From DATBAX01 sp963762965 (GTDB lineage Bacteria > Acidobacteriota > Terriglobia > Terriglobales > Acidobacteriaceae): a stretch of 64,000 nucleotides of DNA. Position 1 is the first letter of the stretch. Each line of letters begins with the position of its first letter. The notes under the pieces were generated by a model. That model did not search any database. It had not been told where the DNA came from and was given only the letters and a program-made list of their open reading frames with translations. The position numbers and the translations under genes are program-made. The DNA is taken from assembly GCA_963762965.1 (NCBI GenBank), contig CAVXME010000001.1, forward strand, positions 1,798,001 through 1,862,000, read 5' to 3'. Shown here one piece after another: positions 9,101 through 17,604 of this stretch.

Positions 9101-9862
9101 AATATGGGGTTGCACGCGGGCGGTGGCGTATTTCCCGCAGATTGCGTTCCAGCGAATCTTGAGCACCTCGCCAAACATCCGGATACCGTCGCGCAGCGGA
9201 TTGATGCGGGTGCCTTCGCGATGTGACCATAACACCGGGACTTCCTTGATCGAAAAGCTGAGTTTCTTCGCCAGGTAAAGCACTTCCGGATCGAATCCCC
9301 AGCGTTCAATCCTTTGCAGCGGAAAGATTGCCTGCGCCGCTTGCCGGGTAAAGGCTTTGAATCCGCATTGCGTGTCTTTGAAATTCAATCCGAGAATGGT
9401 GCGCAACGCCAGGTTGAAAAGCCTCCCCAGGAACTGACGCTGCAAGGGTTGCCGTTGGGTTTGGAGTTCGGGCCGCAGCCAGCGTGAGCCGATCGCGATA
9501 TCGGCCCCCTCAGCAATAGCAGCAAACAACTTGACGGCTTCTTCGATGGGCGAGGAAAGATCGGCGTCGCTGAATAGCAGGATGTCCCCGCGCGCCCGCA
9601 GCATGCCGTTGCGTACGCTGTAACCCTTGCCGCGATTCCCTGGGTTCTCGATCAGGCGTAGCGCTGGATTGTGCCTGGCAAGATCCAACACAATCCGCGC
9701 GGTTGAGTCGCTGGAGCCATCGTTGACCACGATCACTTCCGCATCCCAGCCGCGTGCGGCGACATGGGCCATGATCTTTTCGAGGCTTTCCCCAATTCGC
9801 GCGCTCTCGTTGTAAGCGGGCAAAACAATGCTATAGGCTAGGGGCTCCAAGGTTCGGGTCAC
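9095..9862 (-). CDS. Dolichyl-phosphate glycosyltransferase-like GT2 protein
   Basis: Family 2 glycosyltransferase of 255 aa similar to dolichyl/polyprenyl-phosphate beta-glucosyl- or mannosyltransferases, which load a sugar onto a polyprenyl-phosphate carrier for envelope glycosylation. Motifs: SIVLPAYNES at the start of the fold, VIVVNDGSSDST, LFSDADLSSP (metal site), IAIGSRWL, FKDTQCGFKAF and ERWGFDPEVLYLA, the last two being characteristic of the ALG5/DPM1 group. There is no C-terminal membrane segment. The start is a GTG at 9862. Sugar specificity is not determinable. Confidence 0.85.
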   Translation of the reverse strand: MTRTLEPLAYSIVLPAYNESARIGESLEKIMAHVAARGWDAEVIVVNDGSSDSTARIVLDLARHNPALRLIENPGNRGKGYSVRNGMLRARGDILLFSDADLSSPIEEAVKLFAAIAEGADIAIGSRWLRPELQTQRQPLQRQFLGRLFNLALRTILGLNFKDTQCGFKAFTRQAAQAIFPLQRIERWGFDPEVLYLAKKLSFSIKEVPVLWSHREGTRINPLRDGIRMFGEVLKIRWNAICGKYATARVQPHIL

Positions 9863-9971
9863 TGGTTACTCTCTAGTTATCCGTATGGATCTCTTCTAAA
9901 AATGTGCCCACAGTTTCCTATAGACGCAAGAATAGAGCAATCAATATCTTTTCGACGATGGCCTGTGCGCG

Positions 9972-10661
9972 CTAGGGCTTGGCGGAAGCAGGCGCGGCGG
10001 AGGTGTCGGCGGTCTTAGCCCCCATCATCTGGCAGTTATATTCCTTGCCATTCTCGCGGTGTATGTACACCCTCATGTCATCCTCGTCAGAGTCGTCGAT
10101 CCGATAGGCCACGACCTGCCCAGGCGCGTAATGACCCGCCTGGAAAGATCCGCAATTCGTAATCTGGTAGATCAGGTCAGAGCCTTTCAGCTCGTAGACC
10201 CAGGTGTAAGCCGCATGGCTCCCGATGGAGCCAGAACCACCCAGAACACTGCCTCCGACCTTGGTGTCAACCCGGATCGTCCAACCGATGATCGTCCCTT
10301 GCTTATAGGTAAGCTTTGCTTTGTCGGCCGCGGCGGCGTCCGCATCGTTGCTGTACGTGGCTTCTATGCCGCACTTGTACTCTTTGCCGTTCTCCCGGCG
10401 AATATAGATTTTCTCGCCTTCCACGCGATAGTCCACGGCTTGTTCTGCCTGGAAATCTCCGCAATTGCTAATCTGAACGTGTATTCCGGGACCCCTCAAT
10501 TCATAAGCCGGGTTCCCAGCCGAGATTTTTGCAACAATCGTCCCCTTCTGATAGTCGGGCACCCCCTTCTGCACGGTGGGGGATGTCTCATCGCCGCCAG
10601 CGGCCATCGCGGCCATGAGCAGAACGAAAAATGCAGTGCGGGCTATCGTCAACGGATTCAT
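9972..10661 (-). CDS. Secreted hypothetical protein with internal duplication
   Basis: A 229-aa protein with an N-terminal signal-like segment (about residues 5-21) and two copies of one domain: residues ~37-97 and ~119-210. Each copy runs from YxKGTI through YEL(R/K)G and QI(S/T)NCG(D/S)FQA to a (R/H)RENGKEY(K/N)C end. Each repeat has one cysteine in NCG and one at its end, so each could form its own disulfide in the periplasm. GAGGA precedes the ATG. It is divergent from the next gene, also secreted. No function is recognised. Confidence 0.75.
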   Translation of the reverse strand: MNPLTIARTAFFVLLMAAMAAGGDETSPTVQKGVPDYQKGTIVAKISAGNPAYELRGPGIHVQISNCGDFQAEQAVDYRVEGEKIYIRRENGKEYKCGIEATYSNDADAAAADKAKLTYKQGTIIGWTIRVDTKVGGSVLGGSGSIGSHAAYTWVYELKGSDLIYQITNCGSFQAGHYAPGQVVAYRIDDSDEDDMRVYIHRENGKEYNCQMMGAKTADTSAAPASAKP

Positions 10662-10850
10662 ACGTCCTCAGCGAGTCCAATTCCAAGCACCCAAGAAGCT
10701 AATAGTGGAGCCCAGGTTTGTCAACTTCCTGCCTTTTGCAAAAACCATCAAGAACCATGGTCAATAGTCGCTTCCCAATTCGGAACCACAGTCGTCATTC
10801 TTGTGTCATCTGCCCTTGTGTTTCTGCCTTCACCGTGCCTACCTTCGATC

Positions 10851-11540
10851 ATGCGCATGCGCTTGCTCCTCAGCATTTTTTCGCTTTTTCTTTTGCTAAC
10901 AACCACTCGAGCCGCAACTAAGCCCCACGTCATCAGCTTCGGCAAGTGGACCACAGTCAAATGGTTTACCGGACCCGATGACGGCCAGCCGGTGGACCTG
11001 AAAGTTCGCGCGCTCTTCATAGACGGTCGTCTCAAAGAATTCGCCTTGGGTATTCCGCATGATGTTACTGACAGGCTGTTTGTGGTGCGACGGGCCTTCC
11101 GGCTCAACGATGCATTGCCCGAAGAGGCGAACTCAACTCCACACTGGCGATGGGAACGCGGCGGATGGCTGCTGGTAGACCGCGTCTCCGGCCATGTTTC
11201 GCAGATCAGCCTGCCAGAATTCGACCCCTACTATTCTGCCGCCAGTTGGTATCGCGACTATGTTTCCTACTGCGGCGTCTCCGATGATGGAAAGAAACTA
11301 TATGCGATGGTGGCGCAACTGGGACGCCGCAAACCAATTCTAAAGAAGGCAATGGGAGACGCAGGGGCCGATGAGACGCCCGACTCCGAGTGCCCAGCCC
11401 CAGCATGGCAGCGTCAACCTTCTCGCGTCACGTTTGTCCCAAAGGATGGAAAGCAAGAGAAGTTCACTTACGCAGTGCGCGGACACGCGGTTGACCTGCT
11501 GAACGGCGACAACGACGAGGACGAAGAGGCTACGAAGTAG
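10851..11540 (+). CDS. Secreted hypothetical protein (acidobacterial type)
   Basis: A 229-aa protein beginning with a signal peptide (MRMRLLLSIFSLFLLLTTTRA). The mature part contains WERGGWLLVDRVSGHVSQIS and LPEFDPYYSAASWYRDYVSY, then a very acidic C-terminus (NGDNDEDEE). The reading frame is open far upstream (to 10059), but the upstream part is antisense to the previous gene; the signal peptide fixes the start at 10851 or 10857. I recall similar proteins only from acidobacteria and no function. The divergent pair with the gene at 9972-10661 suggests shared control of two exported proteins. Confidence 0.72.
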   Translation: MRMRLLLSIFSLFLLLTTTRAATKPHVISFGKWTTVKWFTGPDDGQPVDLKVRALFIDGRLKEFALGIPHDVTDRLFVVRRAFRLNDALPEEANSTPHWRWERGGWLLVDRVSGHVSQISLPEFDPYYSAASWYRDYVSYCGVSDDGKKLYAMVAQLGRRKPILKKAMGDAGADETPDSECPAPAWQRQPSRVTFVPKDGKQEKFTYAVRGHAVDLLNGDNDEDEEATK

Positions 11541-11554
11541 CCCTTGCAACCAAC

Positions 11555-12376
11555 TCAAGCACGTTTAAGAAAAAAGAACGCCGCCGCCAGCACAATGGCC
11601 GCTACAAAAAGCACTCCATTTCTCCAGCCGTTGCGGACCTCGGGCGGGGCCGTCAAATGTTTAGCCAGAGCTGCGCCTACCGCCAATCCGCAGATCAGTC
11701 CACCGATGTGGGCGGAGTTGTCAATTCCCGGAACCACTCCCCCGAAAAACAAATTGTATCCGGCAAAGGTCAGAAGGCTCTTTAGAGTGCCGCGCAAAGC
11801 TTGCGGGTGGACTGGCAGCTTTCCCAGATAAAGAGCGGCAATCAAAGCTCCAGCAATCCCGAAGATTGCGCCCGAGGCACCCGCTCCCACCACCATGGGA
11901 TGCCACCACAAACTCGCCAGGCTTCCGGCGAGTCCGCAAGCTGTATAGATCAGGAAATATGTCCAGCGGTCGAAAACCCGTTCTGCCAAGCCGCCCAGGT
12001 TCCACAGGCACCACATGTTAAGCGCAATGTGGATGATCCCAATATGAACATAGTTCGACGTCAACATCCGCCAGGGTTCTCCGTGCAAGGACAGCGGCCC
12101 GGCGTCGGCGCCCCATTTCAGCAAATCTGGAATGGTTGGATTGGTTGGCGAAACTCCAGACAATGCCATGGCCGCATAAACGGCCACGTTGATCCCAACC
12201 AGAATGGTAGTGACCGGCGGACGCTTGCGAGCAACCGCACGAGGGGCCGGGCTAGCATCGGGGGCATATCCGGTTCGTGCGTCAATCGCGGAAGTCCGGC
12301 AGGCCGGGACACACGTTAGTTGTTCCCCGAAAGGGGATGGCGCCAGTTGTCGTCCGCAAGTAATGCAATTCGCCAT
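11555..12376 (-). CDS. Rhomboid intramembrane serine protease with N-terminal zinc finger
   Basis: Integral membrane protease (273 aa) that cleaves substrates inside the lipid bilayer. The catalytic dyad is visible: Ser169 in GAGASGAIFG and His223 in SAHIGGLICG; the HIALN segment (H116, N120) supplies the oxyanion residues. Six or seven hydrophobic helices run from residue ~55 to the end. Before them lies a small cytosolic domain with C4-x2-C7 and C22-x3-C26, a likely zinc site, fused to rhomboids in several bacteria. It ends 14 nt after the convergent gene upstream. Substrates are unknown. Confidence 0.92.
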   Translation of the reverse strand: MANCITCGRQLAPSPFGEQLTCVPACRTSAIDARTGYAPDASPAPRAVARKRPPVTTILVGINVAVYAAMALSGVSPTNPTIPDLLKWGADAGPLSLHGEPWRMLTSNYVHIGIIHIALNMWCLWNLGGLAERVFDRWTYFLIYTACGLAGSLASLWWHPMVVGAGASGAIFGIAGALIAALYLGKLPVHPQALRGTLKSLLTFAGYNLFFGGVVPGIDNSAHIGGLICGLAVGAALAKHLTAPPEVRNGWRNGVLFVAAIVLAAAFFFLKRA

Positions 12377-12427
12377 TCAGATTCCGGTAGTGGTTGACTT
12401 TGGAATTTATTGTCTCAAATTAGAAAG

Positions 12428-12539
12428 TGTCATCCTGAGCTTGTGAAGGATCTTGCGCGGGGCGAAAATGCGCTGTGGTCCACGCGAGATCCCTCGCCCG
12501 GCTGAAAAGCGCCGGGTCTTCGGGATGACCTCGATATAT
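12428..12539. repeat. TCATCC/GGATGA-ended palindromic element
   Basis: An approximately 110-bp element with inverted ends (TGTCATCCTGAGC at 12428 and GGGATGAC ending 12539) and internal imperfect stems (GGATCTTGCGCG with CGCGAGATCCC, and CCCGGC with GCCGGG). It appears related at its ends to the variable-core elements at 19209, 33455, 34179 and 56444. It lies between the rhomboid start and the EamA 3' end. Confidence 0.6.
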
Positions 12540-12578
12540 TTTGAAATAAGCCACTATCCAATTTCCAGCTCTCAGAAA

Positions 12579-12613
12579 AATCTGCAATCTAAAATCCACA
12601 ATCTAAAATCACT
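12579..12613. repeat. Heptad repeat locus 2, AATCNNN x5
   Basis: Five 7-mers with an AATC core (mostly AATCTNN), ending at the stop codon of the EamA gene, which reads in from the right. Same family as loci at 19138, 21960 and 23755. Confidence 0.85.
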
Positions 12614-13563
12614 CAGCCCGCAGCTTCCACCGCAGGCATTTCTTCCGCGACCGTACGTGTTTTAACCTTCGCGCTGGTGACCAGTGCGACCGACGCAATC
12701 ACAATCGCGCTACCCGTCAGAATATACGCGTCCACTTTTTCATGCAGCACCAGCCATCCCAGAAAAACCGCTACCACTGGATTCACATACGCATAAGTCG
12801 AAACTTTCGACGTGGGAACGTGCGCCAACAGCCAGATGTACGCGGTATAGCCGATCCATGATCCACAGATAATCAGATACAGGACCGCGCCCAGTCCGCG
12901 CGGCGTCCACACCACGCGCGACCAATCGCCGTTGAACGCGGCATAGATCAAATTTGCCAGCCCCGCGAAAATCATTTGCCAGGCGGTCGCGGCAAACGAC
13001 GGGGCCCCAGATTGCCAGCGTTTGGAGAGCACCGAACCTAGCGCCCAGCTGAACGATCCGCCCATCAGCGCGAAAGAAAATATCAACTCTTTGTGTCCCA
13101 GCTTGGTGGTGGACACCAACTGCGGCCAGATCAACACCGCCGTCCCCACAATGCCGAGCGCCAGCCCCGAGAGTCCGCGCCGCGAAATACGATGGTCGCC
13201 AAGCAGTAGTGAATCCAATACCAGAAACCAAAGCGGCGTCCCAGCCAGCAGCAAAGCCGCCAGTCCGCTGGGCAAATATTCTTCCGCAAACGACAGCGTG
13301 AGGTTCCCGCCCATGAGCAGCAGAATGCCCACAATCGCCAGGTGTCCCAGTTGCACCGGACTATAGCGGATCTTTTGTCCGCGCAGCCCGCAATACGCCA
13401 GCAGCACCACGCCCGCAATCAAAAACCGCACCCCACACATCAGCGCCGGAGGAATGCGCTCGACCGCGATGTCGATAGCCGTGTAGGTCGCCCCCCAGAA
13501 CACATACACCAGTCCGAAGGCAAGGATGACCATCCACGTTGATGGGCGCTGAGAAGTGGGCAT
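12613..13563 (-). CDS. EamA/DMT-family transporter
   Basis: Inner-membrane permease of the drug/metabolite transporter superfamily (316 aa) with ten predicted helices in two five-helix EamA repeats, roughly residues 10-140 and 155-295. Characteristic segments are GLVYVFWGATYTAIDIAV in helix 1, the loop before GVRFLIAGVVLLAY in helix 2, and in the second half FSWALGSVLSKRW and VNPVVAVFLGWLVLHEK. The substrate (metabolite, amino acid or drug efflux) cannot be predicted. Its stop codon touches a 7-bp repeat array. Confidence 0.9.
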   Translation of the reverse strand: MPTSQRPSTWMVILAFGLVYVFWGATYTAIDIAVERIPPALMCGVRFLIAGVVLLAYCGLRGQKIRYSPVQLGHLAIVGILLLMGGNLTLSFAEEYLPSGLAALLLAGTPLWFLVLDSLLLGDHRISRRGLSGLALGIVGTAVLIWPQLVSTTKLGHKELIFSFALMGGSFSWALGSVLSKRWQSGAPSFAATAWQMIFAGLANLIYAAFNGDWSRVVWTPRGLGAVLYLIICGSWIGYTAYIWLLAHVPTSKVSTYAYVNPVVAVFLGWLVLHEKVDAYILTGSAIVIASVALVTSAKVKTRTVAEEMPAVEAAG

Positions 13564-13646
13564 GGGAATCAGGGGAGCTTTAAAGATAACAGACGAGAGA
13601 AAGGAGTCTTACGATTCGGAGAATTTGGGTGGTCCGCTGTTTTGAA

Positions 13647-13883
13647 TCATTCCGCAAAAATCGAAATGAACAGAACGACCATGTAGAGCACTGGCCAGAT
13701 CGACGTGAGTAACCAGAGCTGGCTTCCTCGTCGTGCGGCCAGAATCGAGCAGGCAACCGTGGCTATCTGAACACCAACAATCGCCATAAAAAACAATCCA
13801 GGGAACAGATGCATCACTCCGAGCAGAACGACTGAAACGATAGATAATGTTACGCTCAAGAGGCCTAATTTCTTACTATCCAT
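13647..13883 (-). CDS. Small three-helix membrane protein
   Basis: A 78-aa reading frame that is hydrophobic almost throughout: three membrane helices at residues ~8-26, ~30-48 and ~56-76, with SKK at the N-terminus as a likely cytosolic anchor. There is no recognised family. The ribosome site is weak (AGAAAGAG about 8 nt upstream). Its consistent membrane pattern and free intergenic flanks favour a real gene, but evidence is limited. Confidence 0.55.
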   Translation of the reverse strand: MDSKKLGLLSVTLSIVSVVLLGVMHLFPGLFFMAIVGVQIATVACSILAARRGSQLWLLTSIWPVLYMVVLFISIFAE

Positions 13884-13950
13884 GCGGCTGCTCTTTCTGC
13901 TCTCGTTCCCAATAATCCCACCAATTCCCCCGAACTCAAAATCTGATCTG

Positions 13951-13992
13951 ACGCCCTAGAGCCCAACGCCCAGAGCCTAAAGCCCAAACTGG
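13951..13992. repeat. Heptad repeat locus 3, AGAGCCC-like x6
   Basis: Six 7-mers of the type ANNGCCY (AGAGCCC, AACGCCC, AGAGCCT, AAAGCCC and flanking weaker units). Related to the array at 23786-23813. This locus is exceptional in not lying at a stop codon. Confidence 0.8.
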
Positions 13993-13995
13993 GGG

Positions 13996-14024
13996 TTACG
14001 CACCGGCCTCCGCCAAGCTATAAT
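13996..14024 (+). promoter_or_regulatory. Predicted sigma70 promoter for the aminotransferase gene
   Basis: TTACGC (13996-14001), a 17-bp spacer and a consensus TATAAT (14019-14024). It lies directly after a heptad array and about 265 bp upstream of the start codon at 14292. Confidence 0.5.
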
Positions 14025-14244
14025 GAATTCAGGAATGTTTACCGATGCGTTATCAAAGCCCCAATTCGCACCTGCCCGCGTGCTGGCTACAGTTTCTGGT
14101 GTGCCCGCGCCGCCATCTGGCAGTGTTGCCCTCACAGGCGCGTCCCAGCCTCTTCGGTAGCGACTAACTTCCGATCCCTTCCAAAGATTTGAATTTGGCT
14201 TAAAGCCTTTGTCTGCCCAACCGCAGCAAAGCTAGTGTTCCAGG

Positions 14245-14272
14245 CCAACGACCAACGACGAACGGCCAACGA
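14245..14272. repeat. Heptad repeat locus 4, CCAACGA x4
   Basis: Four 7-mers, CCAACGA with one CGAACGG variant, ending 19 nt before the aminotransferase start codon. Same family as loci at 19515, 20022, 23300 and 34093. Confidence 0.9.
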
Positions 14273-14291
14273 CCGCCCCTAGGAGAATTCC

Positions 14292-15647
14292 ATGACCACC
14301 AAGACCTTAATCGGACCCAAAATCAAGACCGCCCTGCCCGGGCCCAATGCCAAGCGCGTGCTCGAGGGCGACGCCCGCTACATTTCGCCGTCCTATACCC
14401 GCTCTTACCCGATGGTGGCCAAGCTTGGCCGCGGCATTGTGGTCACCGACGTGGACGGCAACGAGTTCTTCGACTTTTCCGCCGGCATCGCCGTGACTTC
14501 GACCGGCCATTGCCATCCGGACGTCGTTGCCGCTATTCAGAAGCAGGCCGGCGAGCTGATCCACATGTCGGGCACCGATTTTTATTACGAGAGCCTGGTA
14601 ACGCTCGCCGAGCGGCTTTCGAAAATCGCGCCCATGCCCGGCCCGCACCGAGTGTATTACGGCAACTCCGGCGCGGAAGCGGTGGAGTGCGCGTTGAAGC
14701 TGGCCCGCTATCACACCAAGCGGCAAAACGTGATCGCCTTCTTCGGAGCTTTCCACGGACGCACCATGGGCGCGCTTTCGCTGACCGGCTCAAAGCCGCA
14801 GCAGAAGCGCCGTTTCGGCGCTCCGGTCCCGGGCGTCACGCACGTTCGTTATCCCGATGTCTATCGTGGATGCGAAGGCGGCGCGCAGGATGCCGATGCC
14901 TTCGCGCTCGGTTGCGCTCGCTTCATCGAAGACAAGCTCTTCAAGACCACACTTCCGCCCGAGGAAGTCGCCGCGATTTTCGTCGAGCCCGTTCAGGGTG
15001 AGGGCGGATACGTCGTCGCTCCGACAATCTTTATGCAGGAACTGCGCCGCATCTGCGACAAGCACGGAATTCTGCTGGTTGCTGACGAAGTCCAAAGCGG
15101 CATGGGACGCACCGGCAAATGGTGGGCCATCGAGCATACCGGCGTGCATCCCGACATCGTTTGCAGTGCCAAGGGAATCGCTTCCGGCATGCCGCTCGGC
15201 GTCGTCATCAGCAAAGCCGACGTCATGGACTGGGTCCCCGGCTCTCACGCTTCCACGTTCGGCGGAAACCCAGTCTGCATCGCCGCAGCCTTGGCCACAC
15301 TCGATGTAATCGAGCGCGAGCACTTGCGGGAAAACTCCACCGAAGTCGGCAATCACATGATGAAGCGCATGGCGGATTGGCCCAAGAAGTACAACATTGT
15401 CGGTGATGTTCGCGGCCGCGGCTTGATGATCGGCGTCGAGATCATCAAAGACAAAAAGACCAAAGAGTATGCCGCCGCCGAACGCGATCGTATCGTCGAG
15501 CTGGCTTTCGAGCGTGGAGTCCTGTTCCTGGGATGTGGCCCAAGCACAATCCGCATCGCGCCGCCGCTCATCGTAACCAAAGACGAAGCGGATGTTGCAG
15601 TCGATGTTCTCGAGGAATGTATTTCCATCGTGAACAAAGCCAACTAA
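14292..15647 (+). CDS. Class III PLP-dependent aminotransferase (acetylornithine/GABA type)
   Basis: Cytosolic aminotransferase of 451 aa, fold-type I. Motifs: GNEFFDFSAGIAVTSTGHCHP, the PLP phosphate site YYGNSGAEAVECALKLAR, AFFGAFHGRTMGALSLTGSK, LLVADEVQSGMGRTGKWW (the DEVQ aspartate) and the Schiff-base lysine in CSAKGIASGMPLG. The length exceeds ArgD (~400) and matches the broad acetylornithine/4-aminobutyrate group, members of which include GABA transaminases and amino-acid racemases. No arginine or GABA genes adjoin, so the substrate is open. GGAGA sits 5-6 nt before the ATG. Confidence 0.9.
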   Translation: MTTKTLIGPKIKTALPGPNAKRVLEGDARYISPSYTRSYPMVAKLGRGIVVTDVDGNEFFDFSAGIAVTSTGHCHPDVVAAIQKQAGELIHMSGTDFYYESLVTLAERLSKIAPMPGPHRVYYGNSGAEAVECALKLARYHTKRQNVIAFFGAFHGRTMGALSLTGSKPQQKRRFGAPVPGVTHVRYPDVYRGCEGGAQDADAFALGCARFIEDKLFKTTLPPEEVAAIFVEPVQGEGGYVVAPTIFMQELRRICDKHGILLVADEVQSGMGRTGKWWAIEHTGVHPDIVCSAKGIASGMPLGVVISKADVMDWVPGSHASTFGGNPVCIAAALATLDVIEREHLRENSTEVGNHMMKRMADWPKKYNIVGDVRGRGLMIGVEIIKDKKTKEYAAAERDRIVELAFERGVLFLGCGPSTIRIAPPLIVTKDEADVAVDVLEECISIVNKAN

Positions 15648-15659
15648 GCAGCTAGTTCA

Positions 15660-15686
15660 GGGACGGGCGTACGCGCCGCCCGTTCC
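15660..15686. terminator. Hairpin between convergent genes
   Basis: GGACGGGCG (from 15661) pairs with CGCCCGTTCC across a short loop, with no T-run. It fills most of the 45-bp gap between the aminotransferase and winged-helix/TPR genes, whose 3' ends face each other. Confidence 0.45.
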
Positions 15687-15692
15687 TGATTA

Positions 15693-17216
15693 CTAGTTCC
15701 GAGCTGGCTTGCTCATGCTGGCAATCAGGTCGCGATAGGCAGGGGCATCGTGCAGGCTGTTGAAGGCAGCATCGTTTGACAGGGACAGCAAGTTTTCGTT
15801 GTGCGTATTAAAGCTGGCTTGCAGGTATTGGAAAGCCTGATCTTTGTCTCCCAGCAAGGCGCAGGTTTCTGCTAGATCGAACGGTGAAGCCAGTCCCTTC
15901 CCATAGAATTTCTTTTGCACTTGCAGCAGGCTTTCCAGCATGTTTTTTGGCCCGCCCGCTGCCAGGCCTTTCTGGGCTGCGTCGGCCTCGGCCAACTCCG
16001 AGCTATCGTGCAGCAGGAGCGCTTCTTTCCTCATCTCCGACAAATAACCTGAGTACTCGCCTTCTTCCCGGTAGGCAGACTTCAAATAACGATGGGGCGA
16101 AACAAAATCTGGTTCCGCTGCTTCCATCTGCCGCAGCAGGCGCAGCGCCTCGTCGTGACGGCCAGTCATCCAGAGGATCAGGCCCTTGTCCGCCAGGATG
16201 GACGGCGAATTGGGGTCGAGAGCCTGCGCGCGATCGATCTCCTGCAACGCCTCGGGATAGCGGTGGACTTCGCTCAGATAAGTGGCATACCAATGGTGCG
16301 CGATGGCGTTGTTAGGACTGAGCTCAATCGCCCGCCGGAATTCCTTGTCCGCCGTGGCCGCATCCCACATCCCCCAGAACGAAACGAAAGCTACGGAGGC
16401 GTGCGCTTCCGAAGAATGATCGTCCAAAGCGACGGCGGTTTTTGCGGCGGCCAAAGCCCGCGGATAAGCTTCGGTGGAGGGCATCAGCGTGTATTCGCGC
16501 ATCAGGTTGTAGCAATCAGCCAATCCAACGTAGGCCGGCGCATAGCTGGGGTCGTGAACGATGGCCTGCGTGAAATAATCCAGCGCCTTGTTCAGGTCTT
16601 CCGGCGTCCGCTTGTTCCAATAGAAACGGCCTTTCAGATATAAGTCCACGGCCTCAGGGTTGGCAGGATGATGCGAAGCGCCGGAACTCAACGAAAAAGA
16701 TGGCGAGGTGGCGGCGACTGCGTTCGAGCCGCGATAGCTTGCCCGGAAAATCCATACCAGCAGAAGCAAAGCTAAAACCGGCAGGATCCAAATCCATCGT
16801 TTTCTCGGGGATGCGACTGACGGAATTGTGGCCACATCTTGAATGTCCGGCTGGGCCGCTTCTTGCAGCGGCATTTCCGGACTATGCGTCGGAGCGATCC
16901 AGCGATACCCCCGGCGTTCCACCGTCTCAATAAACAGCGGATTCTCGGCGGAGTCTCCCAGCGCATCTCGCAGCCGGTTGATGGCGCTGCTGATGCCGTG
17001 ATCGAAATCAACGAACACTCCATCCGGCCACAGCGCCTTGCGGAATTCCTCGCGGTTGAGCACCTCATTGGGGCGGCTCAAAAGGAGCTTCAAGGCACGA
17101 AAAGGCAGTTCCTGGATCTTGACCCTCGCCCCATTCTTGCGCAGTTCACCCGAGGACAAGTTGGCCTCAAAGACACCAAAGCGAATCACGGGGCTCGAAA
17201 CCACGGTCGTGTGCAT
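15693..17216 (-). CDS. Membrane-anchored winged-helix/TPR regulator (CadC-like)
   Basis: A 507-aa one-component regulator. Residues ~8-110 form an OmpR/PhoB-type winged helix (IRFGVFEANLSSGELRKNG to ETVERRGYRWIAP). A single membrane helix follows (about residues 143-161, RKRWIWILPVLALLLLVWIF), and the rest is periplasmic with several TPR motifs, for example LDYFTQAIVHDPSYAPAYVG and AIELSPNNAIAHHWYATYLS. The design suggests that a periplasmic signal controls DNA binding at the membrane. A paralog lies at 39842-41803. Such proteins are abundant in acidobacteria; targets are unknown. Confidence 0.88.
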   Translation of the reverse strand: MHTTVVSSPVIRFGVFEANLSSGELRKNGARVKIQELPFRALKLLLSRPNEVLNREEFRKALWPDGVFVDFDHGISSAINRLRDALGDSAENPLFIETVERRGYRWIAPTHSPEMPLQEAAQPDIQDVATIPSVASPRKRWIWILPVLALLLLVWIFRASYRGSNAVAATSPSFSLSSGASHHPANPEAVDLYLKGRFYWNKRTPEDLNKALDYFTQAIVHDPSYAPAYVGLADCYNLMREYTLMPSTEAYPRALAAAKTAVALDDHSSEAHASVAFVSFWGMWDAATADKEFRRAIELSPNNAIAHHWYATYLSEVHRYPEALQEIDRAQALDPNSPSILADKGLILWMTGRHDEALRLLRQMEAAEPDFVSPHRYLKSAYREEGEYSGYLSEMRKEALLLHDSSELAEADAAQKGLAAGGPKNMLESLLQVQKKFYGKGLASPFDLAETCALLGDKDQAFQYLQASFNTHNENLLSLSNDAAFNSLHDAPAYRDLIASMSKPARN

Positions 17217-17604
17217 GGAATTTTGGTTCTGAGGGGGAACTAAAGTTTAGCACGAAAATTGGACGTGGCGAACAGGCCTTTTCGGGAGGGGGTAGGCCGC
17301 GTGATAACTATTTGTAACATGATGTAAACATTAAGCTTAGCGCGTGAACTATGTTTGCACCATGCGTCCTTTGACGAAGCCTGGGTTCTACGAGAAAGTG
17401 TTGTGCGTGGGGTGCATTCGGCTTACTGCATGGATGCTCATCCAACGAGTTTGATCGTGTCGCGCGGGGGAGGCGTGACCCGGGCCTGCGGGCCAGTTCC
17501 GCAGGTCTGTTTTTTTGCTATTGGAACAGTCTTACCAGGGCGTTGTGAGGTTCGTCACATCCAAATCTCGATGCGGATCCTACAATTGAAGCGAAACTAC
17601 GCTC
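17217..17604. other. Long intergenic region with possible untranslated RNA
   Basis: About 390 bp between divergent genes. A plus-strand rho-independent terminator lies at 17485-17516 although no plus-strand gene precedes it. Upstream, AGCCTGGGTT (near 17389) can pair with GACCCGGGCCT (near 17477) to close a domain of about 90 nt. This suggests a small RNA or an attenuated leader of yraN. I could not match it to 6S, SRP, tmRNA or a known riboswitch. The promoter is not clear; TTGTAA at 17312 is one candidate -35. Confidence 0.35.
17485..17516 (+). terminator. Rho-independent terminator upstream of yraN
   Basis: Stem CCTGCGG (17485-17491)/CCGCAGG (17499-17505), 7-nt loop, then TCTG and seven T residues to 17516. 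It ends a transcript that starts within the intergenic region, about 90 nt before the yraN start. Confidence 0.65.

Larger units (their letters stand above)
13884..14291. other. Intergenic region upstream of the aminotransferase gene
   Basis: About 400 bp without a credible gene. It holds two heptad arrays (13951-13992 and 14245-14272), a good sigma70-like promoter at 13996-14024 and a predicted leader of roughly 260 nt. A 41-codon open frame begins at 14035 but has no correctly placed ribosome site. The long leader could hold regulation, but I recognise no riboswitch. Confidence 0.6.

Noticed and set aside
10059..10850. 5' part of a 493-codon open frame on the plus strand
   Set aside because: It is antisense to the secreted protein gene at 9972-10661; the real gene begins at the signal peptide at 10851.
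14035..14160. 41-codon open frame after the TATAAT box
   Set aside because: AGGA lies directly against the ATG, too close for initiation, and no conserved features are seen.
17340..17516. 6S RNA or SRP RNA
   Set aside because: Neither the 6S central-bubble layout nor the conserved SRP tetraloop sequence could be matched with confidence; kept only as an unnamed RNA candidate.
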